The notes beneath the pieces are model-generated. The model saw only the letters and a list, made by a program, of their open reading frames with translations. It did not search any database and was not told the origin of the DNA. A DNA stretch of 64,000 nucleotides, from contig OZ244789.1 of assembly GCA_965219705.1 (NCBI GenBank), positions 1,798,001 to 1,862,000 of the forward strand. Reading direction: 5' to 3'. Position 1 is the first letter of the stretch, and every line of letters starts with the position of its first letter. The stretch is from JAJECS01 sp965219705. Lineage in GTDB: Bacteria > Chloroflexota > UBA11872. Shown piece after piece: positions 42,733 through 51,154 of this stretch. The position numbers were made by a program, and so were the translations under genes.

Positions 42733-43967
42733 CGACGAATGCCGCGGCGCATGCCGCCCGCCCGCCCGGCGGTCGGCGCGTGCTGATATTGACACCGTTC
42801 GCCTCGCCCAATCGCGGAGGGGTCGAGACGCACATCGATGCGCTCATTGCCGCCCTGGCCCGGCGGAACATCTGGGTAACGCTGCTCACGCACCAACCAC
42901 TCGTCGCCCCGGTCAAGGCCCCACCGCGCGAACAACTCGCGAATGGCGAAGTGATCCGCATTCCCTGGTTTGGACGGGGCTGGCATCCGCGCATCGAGAG
43001 ATTCGCCCCGCTGGTGTTTGCTTACCTCGTCCCTGGACTCCTGGCAGGCGCCATTCGCCACCGCTTCACGCGGAAGGCTGGCTTTGATGTCATTCACGCG
43101 CATGGGTTGGCCGCCGCCGTGGCGGCTGTGGGAATGCGCTGGACCGGCGCACGACGGCCGATTGTCGTCAGCATGCATGCGATTTACGGGTTGCGGCAGC
43201 GCCGGTGGCTCGCGCGGGCCGTGCACTTCCTGCTGCGGCGCGCGGATAGGGTGCTGGCCGTGAGCGAGGCCTTGCGGCAGGAGCTTGTGGCCATTGGCTT
43301 GGACCCAGCCCGGGTCGTCGTCTTTCAGCATTGGGTCGATCTCGACGTGTTTCGGCCGCGCGACCAAGCCAGCGCTCGTGCGCAGCTGGGGTGGCCCGCG
43401 TCGGCGCCCACCTGCTTGTTCGTCGGCCGGCTGCTCCGCAAGAAAGGCATCGGCATCGTTCTCGATCTTGCCCGGCGGCTGCCCGACGTGCAGTTCAGGA
43501 TGCTGGGCGCCGAAGGCGATATGGAGGCCGAAGTCGCCGACGCCGCAGCTGCATCCGCAAACCTCACGCTCATGCGGGACCCCGCGGGATCCGCAGCCGC
43601 ACGCCTCGACACCATCGCGGCGATCTATGCGGCCGCTGACCTTCTGCTGGTGCCGTCGCAGTATGAGGAAGCGGCGGGAATCGTGGTCCTCGAGGGCAGC
43701 GCCGCCGGGACGCCGATCGTCGCCAGCAATCTTGGCGGTCTGCGGGAAGCGGTAACTCCCGAGATTGGCCGGCTCGTCGAGCCGAGCGCCGAGGCGTTTA
43801 TGGCAGCGCTTCAATCCATGCTGGCCGATAGCGCCGGCTTGGCTTCGCTCCGCGAGCGGACGCGCGCCTCCGCCGAGCGCCGCTTCTCCGAGCGCAACGT
43901 TGACCTGATCGTCCGGCAATACGGATTCGACGCTGACGACGGTCACGCAGGACGTGACAGCGTTTAG
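42729..43967 (+). CDS. GT4-family glycosyltransferase
   Basis: A 412-residue GT-B enzyme. The start VLILTPFASPNRGGVETHIDALI has the Gly-rich donor-side loop. Later come FDVIHAHGLAA, VDLDVFRPRD, CLFVGRLLRKKGIGIVLDLA, FRMLGAEGD and the Glu motif VPSQYEEAAGIVVLEGSAAGTPIVAS. It is a typical alpha-glycosyltransferase of surface-glycan loci and only distantly related to the other two GT4 genes here. The ATG at 42729 overlaps the upstream stop (ATGA). Its end overlaps the convergent small frame at 43964 by 4 bases. Confidence 0.88.
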   Translation: MTTNAAAHAARPPGGRRVLILTPFASPNRGGVETHIDALIAALARRNIWVTLLTHQPLVAPVKAPPREQLANGEVIRIPWFGRGWHPRIERFAPLVFAYLVPGLLAGAIRHRFTRKAGFDVIHAHGLAAAVAAVGMRWTGARRPIVVSMHAIYGLRQRRWLARAVHFLLRRADRVLAVSEALRQELVAIGLDPARVVVFQHWVDLDVFRPRDQASARAQLGWPASAPTCLFVGRLLRKKGIGIVLDLARRLPDVQFRMLGAEGDMEAEVADAAAASANLTLMRDPAGSAAARLDTIAAIYAAADLLLVPSQYEEAAGIVVLEGSAAGTPIVASNLGGLREAVTPEIGRLVEPSAEAFMAALQSMLADSAGLASLRERTRASAERRFSERNVDLIVRQYGFDADDGHAGRDSV

Positions 43968-44293
43968 GAGTCTCCAAGCAGGAATACCTGGTCGTGCGGT
44001 TGTTCCTCACCTAAGGCCATGACGTCAATCGGCACGAAGAACACCGGGCGCCCCTGCGTCGAGAAGCGCAGCGTAAGCACATAGGAGCCAGCGGGCAGTG
44101 CGCCGCCGGCGTCGCCCACGGCGCTCCAGGTGCAATCTGCGAGGCGGCGTTCCAGTTGCCCGCGTGACGCATCGAAGCGAATCGAGATGCGCTGTCCTGG
44201 ACTCTGCGGCGCGAGCTGCCCGGGAAACCACCGCTGCCCTCGGTCGAGGATGGTGGGAATGCCGGTGCGCGTCTCGGCCTCCCGGGAGAGCAC
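43964..44293 (-). CDS. Short, probably truncated hypothetical protein
   Basis: A 109-residue frame from a GTG. It looks coding: strands such as RISIRFDASRGQLE, LPAGSYVLTLRFS and PVFFVPIDVMA suggest part of a beta-sandwich domain like those outside the membrane in this locus. The frame upstream stays open into the start of the divergent GT2 gene but loses protein-like character. It could be the end of a formerly longer gene whose 5' part was replaced. No helix or signal peptide is present, so it would be cytoplasmic as it stands. Confidence 0.35.
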   Translation of the reverse strand: MLSREAETRTGIPTILDRGQRWFPGQLAPQSPGQRISIRFDASRGQLERRLADCTWSAVGDAGGALPAGSYVLTLRFSTQGRPVFFVPIDVMALGEEQPHDQVFLLGDS

Positions 44294-44391
44294 CCAGCCA
44301 GCTCCGGCCGCGGCTGTGGGATCAGGAATTCGACCAACCTCGCAGCAAGCGGGACAGCCTGAGCGGGCGGCGCTTCGGCATACTGCCAGCC

Positions 44392-45408
44392 ATGGCCGCC
44401 GTCCCCGGGATCTCCGTCGTAATACCCACGCTCAACTGCGCGCGTAGCCTGGCTGTCGCCCTGCGGTCCATCCGTTCCCAGCGTTATCCGGCGGATCGGG
44501 TGGAGATCATTGTGGCCGACGGGGGCTCGACCGACGCTACGCGGGCGACCGCCGAATCCTGGGGCTGCACACTCGTCGACAACCCACTCGTGACGGGTGA
44601 AGCCGGCAAGGCCGCCGGTCTCTCGCGCGCGACCCACGAGATCGTCGGCTTTGTGGACTCGGATAACGAGTTGACGTCGCCGCGGTTTCTCGAGGCCGTC
44701 GCCGACGCCCTGGCGGATCCGCAGATCGCGGGCGCCGAGCCGATCGAGTTCGCCGCCCTCGACACGATGCCGGCGCTCGACCGCTACTTCGCCCTGCTCG
44801 GGATGAACGATCCGCTCGTCCTCTTCCTCGGGACCTATGACCGCTTGTGCCAGGTGACCGGCAAATGGACCGGCGTGGACCACGTGGTGGTTGAAGAGTG
44901 CCCCGCCCACCGCAAGGTTCAGTTCCGCCGGGCGAAAATGCCGACGGTGGGGGCCAATGGGTTCTTTACGCGGCGGTCAATCGCCACCGCCGCCGTTCGC
45001 GACGGATATCTCTTCGATGTCGATATCCTCCACGCCGGCACGTCCGGCCCGTTCATCCATGTGGCCAAGCTGCACCTGGGAATCGCGCACCACTACGCGC
45101 AAACGCTGCGTCAGTTCGCCCGGAAGCAAAGGCGCCGAGCGCAAGACTTCCTCTTTTTCAGGGCGGCCGGCATGCGGGGCGAGGCCGGCGCCCCGCCGCG
45201 GCGGGGCGCCCTGCTCTTCACCGCCGCCACGCTGACCGTCATCCCCCTGCTGGTGCAGGCGGTAGTCGGCTGGATGCGCCGACCGGACCGTGCCTGGCTG
45301 CTCCACGTGCCGGCGTGCTGGATCACCCTCATCGTCTATGGCGGCGTGGTGCTGCGACATCGTCTGGGGGCGGCGCGGCCGCACAGCCGCGCCGAGTGGG
45401 GTCGGTAG
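44392..45408 (+). CDS. GT2 glycosyltransferase with C-terminal helices
   Basis: A 338-residue GT-A enzyme. GISVVIPTLNCARSLAVALRS opens it, EIIVADGGSTDATRATA follows, then GEAGKAAGLSRATHEIVGFVDSDNELTSP with DSDN as the metal-binding DxD, and AKMPTVGANGFFTRR. Two membrane helices end the protein (TVIPLLVQAVVGW and WITLIVYGGVVL). This layout is common in transferases acting on lipid-linked precursors. The ATG at 44392 fits; the much longer open frame back to 44098 is antisense to the small gene at 43964 and lacks family sequence. Confidence 0.85.
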   Translation: MAAVPGISVVIPTLNCARSLAVALRSIRSQRYPADRVEIIVADGGSTDATRATAESWGCTLVDNPLVTGEAGKAAGLSRATHEIVGFVDSDNELTSPRFLEAVADALADPQIAGAEPIEFAALDTMPALDRYFALLGMNDPLVLFLGTYDRLCQVTGKWTGVDHVVVEECPAHRKVQFRRAKMPTVGANGFFTRRSIATAAVRDGYLFDVDILHAGTSGPFIHVAKLHLGIAHHYAQTLRQFARKQRRRAQDFLFFRAAGMRGEAGAPPRRGALLFTAATLTVIPLLVQAVVGWMRRPDRAWLLHVPACWITLIVYGGVVLRHRLGAARPHSRAEWGR

Positions 45409-45417
45409 CTCCGCCTG

Positions 45418-46167
45418 TTACGCCAGCCACGGCGTCAGCGCTTCAAAGCCGACCCGTGCCAGCGCGAGGCCGGCTGCGATGACGAGCAAGGCAGTAGCCG
45501 CCACTACGGATCGCGATCGGAGGACAAACCGATCCCGTACACAAGCCAGCGCCAGGCCCGCGGCAATGATCGCGGTCGACACGACGAACAGGGCGCCGAG
45601 CGCGTGCGCGCCCAGCACCTCGATCCCAAGGGACGTCGGCGTGACGCGTCGCCAGGTCTGCATCACCAGATCAACCGTGCCCGCGCCGGCATCGCCCCCG
45701 ATCGCGGCCTGGCCCTCGGAATAGGGGTCGGTCCGGTTGGCCTGGAGGACGAGCGGGGTGGGCGACCCGGGTGGATTGATCACCTGGATTTGGAGCAACC
45801 GATCGCTCGTGTCCACCGTCCCTGGAAGTCCGAGCCGAATCAGGCCGTCGCCGGCAACTTGGACGCTCGCCTCGACCAGCAGCGGCGACGACGGATCGCC
45901 GACATCGCGCATGCGAACGATGACGGCGTCGGGCCACGGGCTGACCGCACGCACCTCGATGCTGCGCAGTGGCGTGACCGGCGCCGCGAACGTTTGCGCA
46001 AGACTGCCTCCGGCGAAGGCGGGGCCGAAGTCCAGATTGAACGCGTAGGTCGGGAAGGTTGGCCACTGCCGTTCGGCGCCTAGCAGCGCCAGGGCCGCCG
46101 CCAGAACCGCGACTACACTCACAGCCGCCAGTCCCCCGGGCACTACCCGAAATCGCCGCGACATCAT
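45418..46167 (-). CDS. Accessory membrane protein with FGxGP-like beta-domain
   Basis: A 249-residue protein on the minus strand. An N-terminal helix (LAAVSVVAVLAAALALL) precedes an outside beta-domain that opens FNLDFGPAFAGGSLAQTFAAPV. Its strands LRSIEVRAVSPWPDAVIVRMRD and LLQIQVINPPGSPTPLVLQANRTDPYSEGQAA follow. Two C-terminal helices end the protein. The order of elements (FGxxF/P, Q, a PxxxIxVRA strand, a Y-x-x-G-Q turn) parallels the accessory proteins at 32658 and 41965. It starts 5 bases from the start of the divergent GT-C-like gene, so expression of the pair must rely on overlapping signals. Confidence 0.55.
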   Translation of the reverse strand: MMSRRFRVVPGGLAAVSVVAVLAAALALLGAERQWPTFPTYAFNLDFGPAFAGGSLAQTFAAPVTPLRSIEVRAVSPWPDAVIVRMRDVGDPSSPLLVEASVQVAGDGLIRLGLPGTVDTSDRLLQIQVINPPGSPTPLVLQANRTDPYSEGQAAIGGDAGAGTVDLVMQTWRRVTPTSLGIEVLGAHALGALFVVSTAIIAAGLALACVRDRFVLRSRSVVAATALLVIAAGLALARVGFEALTPWLA

Positions 46168-46172
46168 CGGCA

Positions 46173-48923
46173 GTGACTCACCACCCAGGTCGTAGCCCGG
46201 TGCTGCCGCCGGTCGTCCAGCGGCTCATCGAACGGCTCGCCAGCCCATGGCCGCTGGCGTTCGCCGCCGGCGCCGGCATCGTCGTGGCCGTGTTCTGGGC
46301 CGTGATCGCCACGCCCGGCGACCTGCAACAGCGCGATCTCTATCCCTCGCTGGTTCTTGATCGCGTCGTCGAGCACAGCGTCTACCCCCTGTGGTCGCCG
46401 CGCGAGACGCTCAACATCGCCGGCACCGGCCGGTTGCCCATCACACTCGTGCTCGTCGGCGTCGCCAAGGCGCTTGGACTGGATGGCGCCACCTATGCCC
46501 GCCTGATTGTGCTGTGGATCGCGGGCGTCGGATACGTCAGCGCCTTCGCCGCCTTCGCCCTGGCCGCCCGGTGGCGGCCCGCGGTTCCTCGCACCTGCGC
46601 AGCCATAGGCGCCATGGTCGCGGGGGTCGCTCTAGTGGTCAATCCCTGGACCATCGCGCGGCTGGAGCACAGCTGGCTGCTGGCCCAATGGGCGGCGGCG
46701 CCCCTCGTGCTGGGCCTCTATCTCGAGGGTACGCGAACCGCGCAGCGGCGCTGGACGGTTGCATCCGCGCTCGTCTTTGCCCTGCTGGGCGCGGCGCAGC
46801 CGCACTACCTGGTCTTCACCGCGCTCATGATTGCCGCCTGGGCCGTCGGCACCATCGTGCAGTGCCCCGTCAAGCGTCGCCGGGCGTTGACCGACGGCCT
46901 CGTGTGGTCGGCGGCGGTGGTCCCGCTCTTGGCCTACCAGATCGCACCGTTCGTGGCCGTCAAGCTCTACGGCGGGAGTCCGGATCCGGCCTACACCCTC
47001 ATGGATCAAACGCGCACGGTGCTCTCGCGCTACCAGGACCTCCCGACCACGCTGCAGGGAGCGGCCAACGCCAACTGGCACGAGGTCCTGGTGCCTGCAG
47101 GCGCCGACCGGCTGCCCTGGGAGCTTGCCGGGTGGGCGGTGGCGGCGCTGCCGCTTGCGGCCGTCCTGCAACGCCGCTGGGGACCGCCGGCGCTGTTCCT
47201 GGCCGTCGGGGGATACGCGGCGGCCCTGGTCGCGGCAGCGTCGAACTGGTCGCCCACCGCCGACTTCTATCAGACGGCGGTGAACGCCGTTCCCGGCTTG
47301 TGGGTCTTCCGCGAGCCGGACCGCGTGGTCGGCCTGCTAATCGTGGCGCAGGCGTTCGGCGCGGGCTTTGTGATCGCTGATCTCCTGGAGCGTGTCTCGG
47401 CAGGGTGGTGGACACGGCGGGCGGCGCTCGGTCTCGCGCTCTTGGCCGGCTATGTCGGCCTCGCGTTGGGCGTCCACGCGATCCCGGCCATTCCGCTGCT
47501 GTGGAACGCCGATGGACCCGGATATGTCCCCCGTCCGTTGCCGGCGGACTATCGCGGCGTCCTGAGTGCCGCCGACGCGGCAGCGGGGCCGGACGGCCGA
47601 ACGCTGGTCGTGTCCTCCGACGAGCGGCACCCGCCCTGGGACCCGGCGCGCACCCTGCGCCTGATGGAGGCGGCAAGCCTGGCGAATCAATCGCTCACCG
47701 GCGACACGCGGTCGCCGGTACCGCCGGCGCCCGTCGCCGGGCGTTGGATCGAGTACCTCTACGGCATCGAGCCGTCCGCCGCCCAGGGGGCTGCCCACCG
47801 CGCGGGGTTCAGCCAATTGGTGGTGATGCGCGACCATCTCGACGGCGACGAGCTTGCCGCGGCGCTGCCTGAAGCCGCGGTGCTGGCGAGTGGGCCGAAT
47901 GCCCTGGCGCTTGATCTGGGTGCCGCCGCGCCGCTGCTCGAATCCACGAGCGCCGTCTGGAGCGACCGGCTGGACGCCGCCGCCCCTGACGGCACGACGC
48001 GAATTTTGGCCAACCACCGCGCGCGGCCCGCGCTGCCCAGGTCGGTCTCACCGCCGCAGCCAACCACGGACGCCGCCTTCGCCATCGACGACGACATCGA
48101 GCTGAGTCCCGTGACCGGCTGGTTCGGCTTCCACGGATCGCGGGGCGGATGGACCCGCGGCGGTGCCTACGCCGATGAGCGGCAGGCATGGCTCAAGCGA
48201 CTCACGCGGGAGGACCTCGAGGATTGGGCATCGGACTACGGCCTCGGTCTGGCCTTCGCCAAGCCGGACGGGGTGCGTGAAGCGCTGGTGATCGACACCT
48301 CCGGCCACCGCGACCGCACGGTCTGGCTGCGCGTGTTCACCAGCCCCCACTCGACCTGGATCGACGTTGCGTCGTCTCAGGGCAGCATGCGCCTCACCAC
48401 CCGGTCTGCCACGAGTGGCTGGCGCTGGGTGCCGGTCGGCCCCTCGGCAGAATCAGGCATCAGCGTGACGGCAGGACCGGGGCTGGAAGCGGTCAGTACC
48501 CTGGCTCTGGCACCGACGGGGTGGCGTCCCACGACCGTGCAAGCCACACCCCCGCTCGTCCAGCCGCGCCTCGACGTAACCGCGCGCGAGGCAACGCGGA
48601 TCGAGGCCACGGCCCGTGGCGCCAGCGGTTGGTCGTTCATCGTCCTTCGCCAGGCCTACGATCCCGCCTGGCTTGCCTCGGTGGCCGGCGAAGCCTTCGC
48701 GCCCCTGCTGGCGGACGGCCTCTGGAACGGTTACCTGCTGCCCGTATCCGACGGGGCTGCACTGACCTTCGACTACGCGCCCCAGCGCTGGTACGACATA
48801 GGGATCGTAATCTCAGCCGTCACGGCCCTGGGCCTCGCCGCCGGCCTTGTCCTCGTCGGCGCGGGTTTTCCTCGGCGCGGCTCCTTGACCTGGGCGACCC
48901 TCGCGCGGCTATTGCGCCATTGA
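46173..48923 (+). CDS. Large GT-C-like membrane protein
   Basis: A 916-residue protein. About 12 helices occupy residues 20-440. The first outside loop has GDLQQRDLYPSLVLDRVVEHSVYPLW, then SPRETLNIAGTGRLP, as in GT-C enzymes with an acidic first loop. The remaining 450 residues are outside: a mixed domain, then beta-modules (DRTVWLRVFTSPHSTWIDVAS; GWSFIVLRQAYDPAWLASV), and a final helix near 880-900. The HSTWID and SGWRW elements echo the RHFVSPEGSALEI and YGYRWSRI parts of the giant copies. The start is uncertain: GTG 46173 or GTG 46200; the frame is open back to 46059, antisense to the divergent gene. Confidence 0.65.
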   Translation: MTHHPGRSPVLPPVVQRLIERLASPWPLAFAAGAGIVVAVFWAVIATPGDLQQRDLYPSLVLDRVVEHSVYPLWSPRETLNIAGTGRLPITLVLVGVAKALGLDGATYARLIVLWIAGVGYVSAFAAFALAARWRPAVPRTCAAIGAMVAGVALVVNPWTIARLEHSWLLAQWAAAPLVLGLYLEGTRTAQRRWTVASALVFALLGAAQPHYLVFTALMIAAWAVGTIVQCPVKRRRALTDGLVWSAAVVPLLAYQIAPFVAVKLYGGSPDPAYTLMDQTRTVLSRYQDLPTTLQGAANANWHEVLVPAGADRLPWELAGWAVAALPLAAVLQRRWGPPALFLAVGGYAAALVAAASNWSPTADFYQTAVNAVPGLWVFREPDRVVGLLIVAQAFGAGFVIADLLERVSAGWWTRRAALGLALLAGYVGLALGVHAIPAIPLLWNADGPGYVPRPLPADYRGVLSAADAAAGPDGRTLVVSSDERHPPWDPARTLRLMEAASLANQSLTGDTRSPVPPAPVAGRWIEYLYGIEPSAAQGAAHRAGFSQLVVMRDHLDGDELAAALPEAAVLASGPNALALDLGAAAPLLESTSAVWSDRLDAAAPDGTTRILANHRARPALPRSVSPPQPTTDAAFAIDDDIELSPVTGWFGFHGSRGGWTRGGAYADERQAWLKRLTREDLEDWASDYGLGLAFAKPDGVREALVIDTSGHRDRTVWLRVFTSPHSTWIDVASSQGSMRLTTRSATSGWRWVPVGPSAESGISVTAGPGLEAVSTLALAPTGWRPTTVQATPPLVQPRLDVTAREATRIEATARGASGWSFIVLRQAYDPAWLASVAGEAFAPLLADGLWNGYLLPVSDGAALTFDYAPQRWYDIGIVISAVTALGLAAGLVLVGAGFPRRGSLTWATLARLLRH

Positions 48924-48992
48924 CGCCGCTGGACGACCGGGCAAGATCCTGCCGGCAGTGATGCTCCAGTCAGGCAAGCGTCTGCCGCCGCG

Positions 48993-50612
48993 CTAGTCCT
49001 TCAGCAGTCCCCTGGCCATCTCCTGCGCGTCGTCCAGGGTGGCGACGAAGCGATCCGCGGGAATGCGCCGCAGCACGTTCAGCGCTTGCAGCGTGGTGGC
49101 GGGTCGGCCACCGAGCCCGAGCACGATGCACGGGGTGTCTTCGGCAATGGCGGTGTCGATCATTTGCTCCACCACGAGGGCGGCGCTGTCCTCCATGTAG
49201 ACGGTGTCGGAGAAATCCAGGATCACGACCTCGTGATCCCGGATGTCGACGCTGATCGTATTGATGAGCTTGGTCGCGGAGACCACGGAGAAGCTTCCCC
49301 TGAGCGCTACCAGGCCAACGCGCGCGGCGAACGACTCCGCGGCCTCCGAGCCCTCCGAACCGGCAAGGAGGCTGTGGTCCAGCAGCGGCGTGGAGACCAC
49401 GCTGTCCATCTCCAGGCGTTCGAACTGCCGCGCGCTCGCCATTCCCGCGGCGATCAGGCCGATGGCGACGGCGGTCACCAGGTCGACGAACACCGAAAGC
49501 CCCAGCGTGATCAGCATCACCAGCAGGTGTTCCGGCTGAACGCGGTGGATGCGCGTGAGGAACCGCCAATCGATGATGTCCCAGCCGACCTTGATGAGGA
49601 TGCCGGCCAGGGCCGCGTGAGGGATTGCCTCGACGTATCGACCGAGGCCCAACACCAACGCCAGCAGGATGGCCGCGCGCAACGCGCCCGAGACTGGCGT
49701 GCGCCCTCCGGCGCGCAGGTTCACCACCGTGCCCAGGGTGGCCCCGGCGCCGGGCAGCCCGCCAATGAATCCCGCGGCCATGTTGCCGACGCCCTGGCCG
49801 ATCAGCTCACGGTTCGGGTTGTGGCGCGTGCGAGTCATCGAATCGGCGACCAGCGACGTCAGCAGGCTGTCGATGGAGCCGAGCAGCGCGATGATCAGCG
49901 CCGGCTGCACCGCGCTCACCAATGCACCGACGGAAACGTCCGGCAGCTGCAGATCGGGTAGACCCGTGGGCACCTCGCCAATGACCGGGGTGTTGCTCAG
50001 CCACAGGACGCTCAGCAGCGTTCCCGCTAGCAGCGCCGCCAGCGTCGACGGTAGATACTTCCGCAGCCGGCTCGGCCAGACCACGCCCACCGCCAGCGTG
50101 ACCGCGGCGATGGCGAGCGCGCTGTAGTTGACGTCGTGGATCACATCCAGCCACGCGCGAACCGTGCCCACGGGCCCGCCGGCCGCGACGGGCGCGCCCA
50201 CAAACGGCAGCGTCTGCACCACGATGATGATGACGCCGACGCCGGACATGAACCCGGAGATCACCGAATACGGCGTGTAGGCCACGAACCGACCCACGCG
50301 CACCGCGCCCAGCAGCATCTGGATGAGACCCGCCATGATGACGATGGTGAACGCCTGGGCGAGGTTGTCCGCATGGGTGGCGACGACCACCGCCATCGCC
50401 ACGGCCATGGGGCCGGTGGGTCCGGATATCTGCGACCGCGTCCCTCCGAACACCGCCGCAAAGAAGCCGACCGCAATCGCCCCGTAGAGGCCGGCAATCG
50501 GTCCGAGACCCGACACGACGCCGAAGGCCAGCGCCACCGGCAGCCCCACCGCCGCCGCGGCGACACCCCCAAAGATGTCCCCACGGAGGGTCTGCAGGTT
50601 GTAGCGCATCAT
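48993..50612 (-). CDS. SulP-family anion transporter with STAS domain
   Basis: A 539-residue transporter. The SulP membrane domain (about 1-410, 12-14 helices) shows the family parts GVAAAAVGLPVALAFGVVSG, FGGTRSQISGPTGPMAVAM, ELIGQGVGNMAAGFIGGLPGAGA and HAALAGILIKVGWDIIDW. A C-terminal STAS domain (about 430-535) has EVVILDFSDTVYMEDSAAL, where the phosphorylatable Ser of anti-sigma-antagonist relatives would sit. Substrates in the family include sulfate and bicarbonate; none can be chosen here. Two Met codons in a row open it. An AT-rich region lies upstream and should hold its promoter. Confidence 0.9.
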   Translation of the reverse strand: MMRYNLQTLRGDIFGGVAAAAVGLPVALAFGVVSGLGPIAGLYGAIAVGFFAAVFGGTRSQISGPTGPMAVAMAVVVATHADNLAQAFTIVIMAGLIQMLLGAVRVGRFVAYTPYSVISGFMSGVGVIIIVVQTLPFVGAPVAAGGPVGTVRAWLDVIHDVNYSALAIAAVTLAVGVVWPSRLRKYLPSTLAALLAGTLLSVLWLSNTPVIGEVPTGLPDLQLPDVSVGALVSAVQPALIIALLGSIDSLLTSLVADSMTRTRHNPNRELIGQGVGNMAAGFIGGLPGAGATLGTVVNLRAGGRTPVSGALRAAILLALVLGLGRYVEAIPHAALAGILIKVGWDIIDWRFLTRIHRVQPEHLLVMLITLGLSVFVDLVTAVAIGLIAAGMASARQFERLEMDSVVSTPLLDHSLLAGSEGSEAAESFAARVGLVALRGSFSVVSATKLINTISVDIRDHEVVILDFSDTVYMEDSAALVVEQMIDTAIAEDTPCIVLGLGGRPATTLQALNVLRRIPADRFVATLDDAQEMARGLLKD

Positions 50613-50779
50613 GGAGTGTCCGCCAGGCGTCCGGCAGCCGCCGGGCCGGGTCGGCTACGGGACACTGGCAATGCCTCCCGACGAGATTCTCGAACGATGC
50701 GGCCGAAGCGAATGTGTGCGCAAGGATGTGGCCACGGTGGGAAACGCACCCCCAATTGCTCCCTAAGCACGGACCGCAA

Positions 50780-51000
50780 CAACCCTACCGAATTTATCGA
50801 GCGCCAAATATAACACCAGATTTCTGCGTAGACAATCCTGCCTGAAGCTTCACGCGGGAGATGGACCTATTTCGCGTAACTTATCCGCGCTATTACTGAA
50901 CAATGACTCGAATATTCGTATCGCTACATATCGAGACTAGATATCTATCCAATTGTCAAGACACTTGGTTCCAAATGGAATTCGAGCGGCAGAGGCACAA
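50780..51000. other. AT-rich intergenic island
   Basis: The 542-base gap between the SulP start (50612) and the methyltransferase end (51155) includes about 220 bases with far more A and T than any other part of the window. It contains perfect palindromes CGAATATTCG (50909-50918) and TAGATATCTA (50938-50947). No credible coding frame uses it; the 249-codon plus-strand frame from 50903 is mostly the complement of the methyltransferase gene. It may be the SulP promoter region or a relic of a foreign insertion. Confidence 0.5.
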
Positions 51001-51154
51001 CTACGCCGGTAACGCGGGCGTCGTGGGGCTGAGGCCGACGGCGTCGTGGGCGGCCACACCGGCCTCGTCGCTGCGGTGCGAAATCCAGACGCTGCCGCCG
51101 CCATGCTCGGCGGCAGCCAGCCAGTCCCTGAGGTGCTGGCGTGCGGCTGCGGGC

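Noticed and set aside
44098..44391. 98-codon N-terminal extension of the GT2 gene at 44392
   Set aside because: The extension is Arg-rich, lacks family sequence and is antisense to a more protein-like small frame.
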